Shown here piece by piece: positions 43,889 through 47,832 of a DNA stretch of 47,832 nucleotides. Origin of the DNA: Verrucomicrobiota bacterium (GTDB lineage: Bacteria > Verrucomicrobiota > Verrucomicrobiia > Chthoniobacterales > JAFAMB01); contig JAFAZK010000087.1 of the NCBI GenBank assembly GCA_019239825.1, positions 1-47,832 of the forward strand, read 5' to 3'. Made by a program: the position numbers and the translations under genes. Position 1 is the stretch's first letter, and every line of letters starts with the position of its first letter. Under the pieces are notes generated by a model, which was not told where the DNA came from, did no database searches, and saw only the letters and a program-made list of their open reading frames with translations.

Positions 43889-44602
43889 ATGTCTGCCAAC
43901 ACCTCACCCTCCACAGCTCCCCCCTTAGAATCTTCTAACTCCGGCGTCGCACCGATGTGGCACACCGCTATCCTGTTGGTCTGGCTGCTCGGCATCTCTT
44001 TTATTGGGGCGCACACCGACTTGTCCAACGGACATGTTCCCACCTATTTGATCGTCATCCTGGTGGAATGGGCCATGGTCGCGTTTATCTGGTGGGGATT
44101 GAGCCGCTGCGGCATCCGCTTGTCTGAGCTCATTGGTGGAAGCTGGGCGCGTCCACTTCATTTCCTGCGCGACCTCGGTCTGGGTATCGCATTTATGCTC
44201 CTCATCGGTTTCGGGCTATTGCAACTGATCTCCGCCCTGCTCAACCCCGAATCGCCGAAGTCCCTGACTGCCATGATGCCGCAAACTTGGTTCGAAGTGG
44301 TTCTTTGGGTCTTGATGTCGGTTACCGCGGGTTTCTGCGAGGAGGTCATTTTTCGCGGATATCTGCTGCGTCAATTTACCGCGCTCACTCGTTCTTTGGC
44401 GGGCGGAATCGTCCTTCAAGCCTTACTGTTCGGCCTTAGCCACGGATATCAGGGTTGGAAACTGATGTTGCTGATTTGGATCTACGGAGTCTGTTTCGGC
44501 TTGTTTGCGCGCTGGCGCAAAAGCCTGCGGCCCGGGATGCTGGCGCATGCCTTGGAGGACAGTGTTGGCGGAGTGTTAGGGTTTCTCGCAAACGCTCGGT
44601 AG
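43889..44602 (+). CDS. CPBP-family intramembrane metalloprotease (CAAX protease-like)
   Basis: 237 residues, about six membrane segments. The Abi/CPBP motifs are all present: motif 1 CEEVIFRGYLLR (Glu151, Glu152, Arg156), motif 2 FGLSHGYQG (His185) and motif 3 AHALEDSVGG (His220 and Asp224). Eukaryotic relatives (Rce1) cleave prenylated CAAX proteins; bacterial members include bacteriocin self-immunity proteins and membrane-protein processing enzymes. No bacteriocin gene adjoins. It stands alone. Confidence 0.9.
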   Translation: MSANTSPSTAPPLESSNSGVAPMWHTAILLVWLLGISFIGAHTDLSNGHVPTYLIVILVEWAMVAFIWWGLSRCGIRLSELIGGSWARPLHFLRDLGLGIAFMLLIGFGLLQLISALLNPESPKSLTAMMPQTWFEVVLWVLMSVTAGFCEEVIFRGYLLRQFTALTRSLAGGIVLQALLFGLSHGYQGWKLMLLIWIYGVCFGLFARWRKSLRPGMLAHALEDSVGGVLGFLANAR

Positions 44603-44714
44603 AACATACTACTCCCAATCAGTATTGTTAGTGCCTCTTCTCTCGCGCTGTCATTCCGGGAGGGTGAGTGGCGGCGAAAGGTTGGAATTTTCCCCGGCAG
44701 TGAATTGATCCGAT

Positions 44715-45530
44715 TTATTTCTTGGCCTGCGTGTAGCGGGCGCCAGGCGTCCGGTTGGCCAGGCGGGTGGACATCGCCTTGCGCGCGGCTTCCCAAGTCG
44801 CCCACTCGTTGCCGTCTTGCAGCGGCGGAATGGTCACCACTTCGCCTTGGTCGAATCCGACCAGAGCCGCGTCGACCAGATCGTCGGCCGACATCACGAT
44901 CTCCTTCGGGAGGTTGGAATGCGCATAGCCGGCGACATCCCAGAATTCCGTCGCCGTGGCGCCAGGCAGAACGGCCTGGATGCGGATGCCCTTTTCCGCC
45001 AGCTCATGCTGGAGCGAATGGGTGAAGCCGATGACGTAGGATTTGGTCGCGCCATAGACGCCGTTCAGGGTCTCAGGCGAGATGCCCACAACCGAGGCGA
45101 CGTTGATGACCGTGCCCTTGCCACGGGCAACGAAGGCGGGAACCGCAGCGTAGGTCAGGCGGGTGAGCGCTGTGACGTTCAGCGCGATCATGTCCTCCAT
45201 CTTGTCCATGTCGGACTCCAGCAGCGGGGCCACCGAGCCGACGCCGGCGTTATTGAGGAGGAGGGTGATCGTGCTGTCGGTCTTGAGCGTTTCCTCCACC
45301 CGGCCGAGATCAACCTTGTTGTTGAGGTCCGCGACCTGAACCTTGACCGAGCGTCCCGTCTCCTTGTTCAGCCGTTGCGCCAAGGTGTTCAGACGGGTCT
45401 TGTTGCGGGCGACCAGAATCAGGTCATAGCCGCGTTTGGCCAGCCGATCAGCGTAGATGGCGCCGATGCCCGTCGAAGCTCCGGTGATGAGGGCCGTACC
45501 GTTGTTCGTATTCTTGTCTGTAGTGCTCAT
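44715..45530 (-). CDS. Short-chain dehydrogenase/reductase
   Basis: 271 residues from the ATG at 45530; the longer frame runs into the divergent regulator. Classical SDR: cofactor motif TGASTGIG (16-23), NNAG (93-96), catalytic Ser146, Tyr159 and Lys163 (YGATK). Residues after the Gly-rich turn (ARNKTRL) favour NADP. Three hand-counted lines give 63-67% GC against about 50-52% for sugar-locus genes, suggesting horizontal origin from a GC-rich, proteobacteria-like donor. It is divergent from a GlxA-type regulator, the usual layout of regulator and target. Confidence 0.92.
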   Translation of the reverse strand: MSTTDKNTNNGTALITGASTGIGAIYADRLAKRGYDLILVARNKTRLNTLAQRLNKETGRSVKVQVADLNNKVDLGRVEETLKTDSTITLLLNNAGVGSVAPLLESDMDKMEDMIALNVTALTRLTYAAVPAFVARGKGTVINVASVVGISPETLNGVYGATKSYVIGFTHSLQHELAEKGIRIQAVLPGATATEFWDVAGYAHSNLPKEIVMSADDLVDAALVGFDQGEVVTIPPLQDGNEWATWEAARKAMSTRLANRTPGARYTQAKK

Positions 45531-45639
45531 TTTGTTTTTTCCGTTAGTGGTTTTGGTTTGTTCGCCTCTTGCGTATTTGCACTGTAATTTGAACGGGGTT
45601 TGGCTTAAATGACGTAGAAACGTCAAATCAGGACATCCT

Positions 45640-46596
45640 ATGCGCCAAATCGGAATCGTCGTTTTCCCCAACTACTCTTTGATGAGCTTTGCCGCCGTGC
45701 CTGTCTTCGAACTGGCCAACGCTTTCAGCAAACGCCCCGTCTACAACCTCCAGTTTCTCTCTGAAAAGGGAGGGAAAGTGGCCACATCCGCAGGAATGGC
45801 CGTTGACACCGAGCGTTTCGATCAGCGCCGTCTCGACACGCTGATCGTCGGAGGCGGCACTGTCATTGAACCCGGAACGCCGGGCCTCATCGCATATCTC
45901 AGAAAATCACTTTCCCGCTGCCGGCGAGTAACGTCGATCTGTGGCGGCGCGTATCATCTCGCCGCGGCCGGCCTGCTGGACGGACGTAGAGCCACGACCC
46001 ATTGGGCCTACGTCAAGGACATGCAGCAGCGCTACCCGAAAGTGACCATGGACATGGACCGCATCTTTGTTCAGGACGGTCCCATCTGGACTTCTGCTGG
46101 GATGTCGGCAGGAATCGACTTGGCGCTGGCCTTGGTTGAAGCTGACTTCGGATGGGAGCTGACCAGGTCGATCTCCAAAAAAATGGTCCTCTATCAACGC
46201 CGGGCTGGAGGTCAGTCCCAGTTTTCCACACTCCTTGAGTTGGAGCCTAAGTCGGATCGGATTCAAGGCGTGCTCAAGCACGCAAAGCAAAACCTGCGCA
46301 GTTCCCTCTCCGTGGAGGAACTGGCTGAAGTCGCACACTTGAGCCCTCGTCAATTCAGCCGGCTCTTTCACACGGAGACCGGGCAATCACCGGCCAAGGC
46401 GATTGAGAATATCCGCGTGGAAGAAGCCCGAATCATGGTGGAAAGCGGCGATCACTCCATTGACGAAGTAGCAATGGAAGCTGGGTTCGGTGATCGTGAC
46501 CGGATGCGGCGCGCTTTTTTGCGCACATTCGGACAACCTCCGCAATCCTTCAAACGCTCGGCTCGTACTCCCGCCGAGTATTCGGCTTCAAACTAA
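45640..46596 (+). CDS. GlxA-type AraC-family regulator (DJ-1/PfpI domain plus HTH)
   Basis: 318 residues. The N-terminal DJ-1/PfpI-like domain (about 1-170) has a Cys101 elbow in SICGGAYHLAAAG; the C-terminal AraC domain (about 215-310) has two helix-turn-helix units, LSVEELAEVAHLSPRQFSRLF and SIDEVAMEAGFGDRDRMRRAF, ending FGQPPQSFKR. Proteins of this kind sense small molecules through the first domain. The 109-base gap to the divergent SDR gene is the probable operator; the SDR is its likely target. Confidence 0.92.
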   Translation: MRQIGIVVFPNYSLMSFAAVPVFELANAFSKRPVYNLQFLSEKGGKVATSAGMAVDTERFDQRRLDTLIVGGGTVIEPGTPGLIAYLRKSLSRCRRVTSICGGAYHLAAAGLLDGRRATTHWAYVKDMQQRYPKVTMDMDRIFVQDGPIWTSAGMSAGIDLALALVEADFGWELTRSISKKMVLYQRRAGGQSQFSTLLELEPKSDRIQGVLKHAKQNLRSSLSVEELAEVAHLSPRQFSRLFHTETGQSPAKAIENIRVEEARIMVESGDHSIDEVAMEAGFGDRDRMRRAFLRTFGQPPQSFKRSARTPAEYSASN

Positions 46597-46644
46597 GCCC
46601 ACGCTCAAACGGAGCGCAGGAGTCTTGCCAATGCTGCTTGCGGC

Positions 46645-46968
46645 TCAGTCGGACCAAGCATTGCCTTCGACAAGCTCGATGCGATTACCCATCGGATCGG
46701 AGACAAAGGCAAATCGAACGGTCTTTAAATCCTCTGTTTGGGCCGAAGTAATCGGAACGAGCAGATTCGCCCCTATGGCCTGACAACGGCTGACTGCCTC
46801 ATCCAAAGAGGCCACCCTCAGCGTGAGGTAGAAAGCCGATGGATCGGGCTGACGTGGCTTGGGCCGCCTCGTTTCATTGTTATAAAGCTTGCCGAAAAGG
46901 CGATTTAGCTGCGAAAGCGGTTGCAGTAAGTCAGAGCGCAGCCCGCGTTCTAGCCGACGCCAGCGAGA
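46645..46968 (-). pseudogene. VOC-family fragment (glyoxalase-like), 5-prime end lost
   Basis: An open frame of about 107 codons without an ATG. Its second half is a clear VOC C-terminal module: AFYLTLRVASLDEAVSRCQAIGA, then TVRFAFVSDPMGNRIELVEG and a stop at 46645-46647. The upstream part (GLRSDLLQPLSQLNRLFGKL) does not look like the missing N-terminal module, and a TGA closes the frame at 46969. It is best read as the remains of a VOC gene of about 120-130 codons whose start was lost by deletion or rearrangement. Confidence 0.6.
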
Positions 46969-47053
46969 TCACTGGTCTGCCTAGGGATAACTTCGAAGTG
47001 CGCGAGATTTCAAAGGCTGAGTTCAAAACGCTTCGCCCGTGAGCCAGCGGTCG

Positions 47054-47430
47054 TCAGCGAGGCTTAGATTGCGAGACCCGGAAGTCCCGTAGCAGATTGA
47101 GCGACTGTTGACGCTCGTCGTCGGTGGGTTCGCACAAAGTTCCCTCGTGAAGTTTTGCGTGACGAGCCCGATAACGGCGGCTGCGCTCGCGGACAAGGCT
47201 TTGCGCCGATTCACGGTGGGCAAGGGCTCCTGCTCGGATTCCCAATGAGTAATGGCCATGACGCGGAGCTCTTCTCCGCGCCAGCTAAGAAGGCCGGTTC
47301 GGAACAGTAGTTCCAGAGCCTCGCGCATCCAAATCACATCCCGGCCACAGATTGCAGAAAGTGTTTCGGCCGAGTGCGGCCTTCCCGGAGCAATCCAGAG
47401 TTGTCCATCGCAATGATCAGCGGCATTCAT
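47054..47430 (-). pseudogene. Frameshifted remnant of a phage-type replication-organiser gene
   Basis: From the ATG at 47430 the chain reads GQLWIAPGRPHSAETLSAICG, then MREALELLFRTGLLSW and VMAITHWESEQ, the second half of the winged-helix domain of phage replisome-organiser N-terminal proteins, ending at the typical N-W-x-x-H/Q segment. At about 47205-47245 the charged continuation SLVRERSRRYRARHAKLHE is found in another frame, ending at 47054. So one indel separates the two parts, and the first winged-helix half is also missing. The start overlaps the GIY-YIG stop codon (ATGA). Probably the decayed edge of an integrated element. Confidence 0.5.
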
Positions 47431-47678
47431 TCCTCACTAAGTATGTGACGCCGTAGAAAAGCTCTGCCGGATCCGCCTTTGAGATAGCGCTCGAAACGGC
47501 GAGCTTGTTCTTCCGAAGGGAAGCTTAAGAGTGCGGCGAAACGCCACGGACGAAAATTAGCGGTAGAGGGATTTTTGCCGGCGTTGTGTTCGGTCAGGCG
47601 GTCGTCGGGGCGGGATGAGAAACCGATGTAGTAGCGCTCGGGATGGGTTTCTGAGGTAATGACGTAGACGTGGAACAT
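47427..47678 (-). CDS. Small GIY-YIG nuclease-domain protein
   Basis: 83 residues from the ATG at 47678. Family signs: VYVITS and YYIGFS (the GIY and YIG strands), Arg in DDRLTEHN, and the Glu-containing helix SEEQARRFERYLKGGSG. This is the minimal UPF0213/YhbQ type of GIY-YIG domain, without a DNA-binding partner domain. Its stop overlaps the start of the replication-gene remnant. Stand-alone members are common, and their function is mostly unknown; nuclease activity is possible. Confidence 0.85.
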   Translation of the reverse strand: MFHVYVITSETHPERYYIGFSSRPDDRLTEHNAGKNPSTANFRPWRFAALLSFPSEEQARRFERYLKGGSGRAFLRRHILSEE

Positions 47679-47775
47679 GGGCGGGGTGGGAGCCGGTGCT
47701 AAGACAAAGCAACCGGCTAAGCGCTGCAAAACAAAAAGTCCGACGTCGCCCTGTCGTCTAATACTCCAGGAGGCT

Positions 47776-47832
47776 ATGTCGGACAGACTTCGCCCCTATT
47801 TGGACTCGGTACATCGAGAGCTTCGGCGGAGT
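47776..47832 (+). CDS. Start of a gene cut by the window edge
   Basis: An ATG at 47776 is preceded by AGGAGG two bases upstream, somewhat close, and opens a frame reading MSDRLRPYLDSVHRELRRS to the end of the window. The first 19 residues are basic and amphipathic but not diagnostic. Divergent from the GIY-YIG gene. Too short to identify. Confidence 0.4.
   Translation, partial: MSDRLRPYLDSVHRELRRS

Noticed and set aside
46839..47042. 67-codon plus-strand open frame opposite the VOC fragment
   Set aside because: Its first part is antisense to the recognisable VOC module. Only the last third looks protein-like, too short to call.
1..47832. tRNA, rRNA, integrase and transposase genes
   Set aside because: None were recognised on reading; the repeats here are non-autonomous as far as this window shows.

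Overview
The window looks like the chromosome of a free-living, probably soil-dwelling Gram-negative bacterium. My best guess is Verrucomicrobiota (Chthoniobacterales/Spartobacteria-like). The reasons are mid-50s GC in most genes, few strong Shine-Dalgarno sites, many small palindromic or short-period intergenic repeats, and a wealth of Gfo/Idh/MocA oxidoreductases and xylose-isomerase-like TIM barrels. The assignment is inferred from gene content and recalled repeat styles, not from a marker gene: there is no rRNA, tRNA or ribosomal protein here.

Layout. (1) 0.1-1.6 kb: an MscS channel with a cyclic-nucleotide-binding domain. (2) 1.9-28 kb: a long carbohydrate/polyol locus. It holds an isomerase/oxidoreductase pair, an inositol-monophosphatase-like enzyme, a cupin, a first Tm-1-like pair (UPF0261 protein plus PEP-hydrolase-type TIM barrel), a complete RbsABC-type ABC importer, a second isomerase/oxidoreductase pair, a HAD phosphatase, a small alpha/beta hydrolase, a rhodanese, a sigma-54 activator whose sensor is itself a PEP-hydrolase-type TIM barrel, a truncated TIM-barrel paralogue, a second Tm-1-like pair behind a near-consensus -24/-12 promoter, a UgpBAE-type importer without its ATPase, and an oxidoreductase plus cupin. 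(3) 28-32 kb: three secreted proteins (DUF4185-like, TonB-C-terminal-like, beta-propeller-like). (4) 32-39.3 kb: a soluble hybrid histidine kinase with nine tandem 92-residue HAMP-type repeats, followed by a REC-histidine kinase. (5) 39.4-47.8 kb: a mixed region with a suppressor-of-fused protein, membrane proteins, an oxidoreductase, VOC proteins, a CPBP protease, a divergent SDR/GlxA pair of higher GC, and a decayed stretch (VOC fragment, frameshifted phage-type replication gene, GIY-YIG gene), ending in a gene cut by the window edge.

Most interesting system: 18.3-23.1 kb, with a paralogous pair at 6.1-8.3 kb. The plant antiviral protein Tm-1 is a fusion of a UPF0261 domain and a TIM-barrel domain; here the two halves are adjacent genes, present twice. 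Between the copies lies an enhancer-binding protein that has captured the same barrel as its sensor, with several conserved loop residues replaced. It is preceded by a truncated barrel gene one base away and faces a sigma-54 promoter with exact GG-N10-GC spacing in front of the second pair. The simplest model is that the regulator senses the substrate or product of the enzyme pair and switches on the pair and the sugar importer behind it.

Intergenic DNA is unusually patterned: a 26-bp perfect inverted pair (REPIN-like), clustered GCTCC-GTA-GGAGC palindromes, inverted pairs built of GCAGATTAC units around one gene, and degenerate 7-10 bp repeats in front of many genes. One such element has supplied the C-terminal tail of the first UPF0261 protein.
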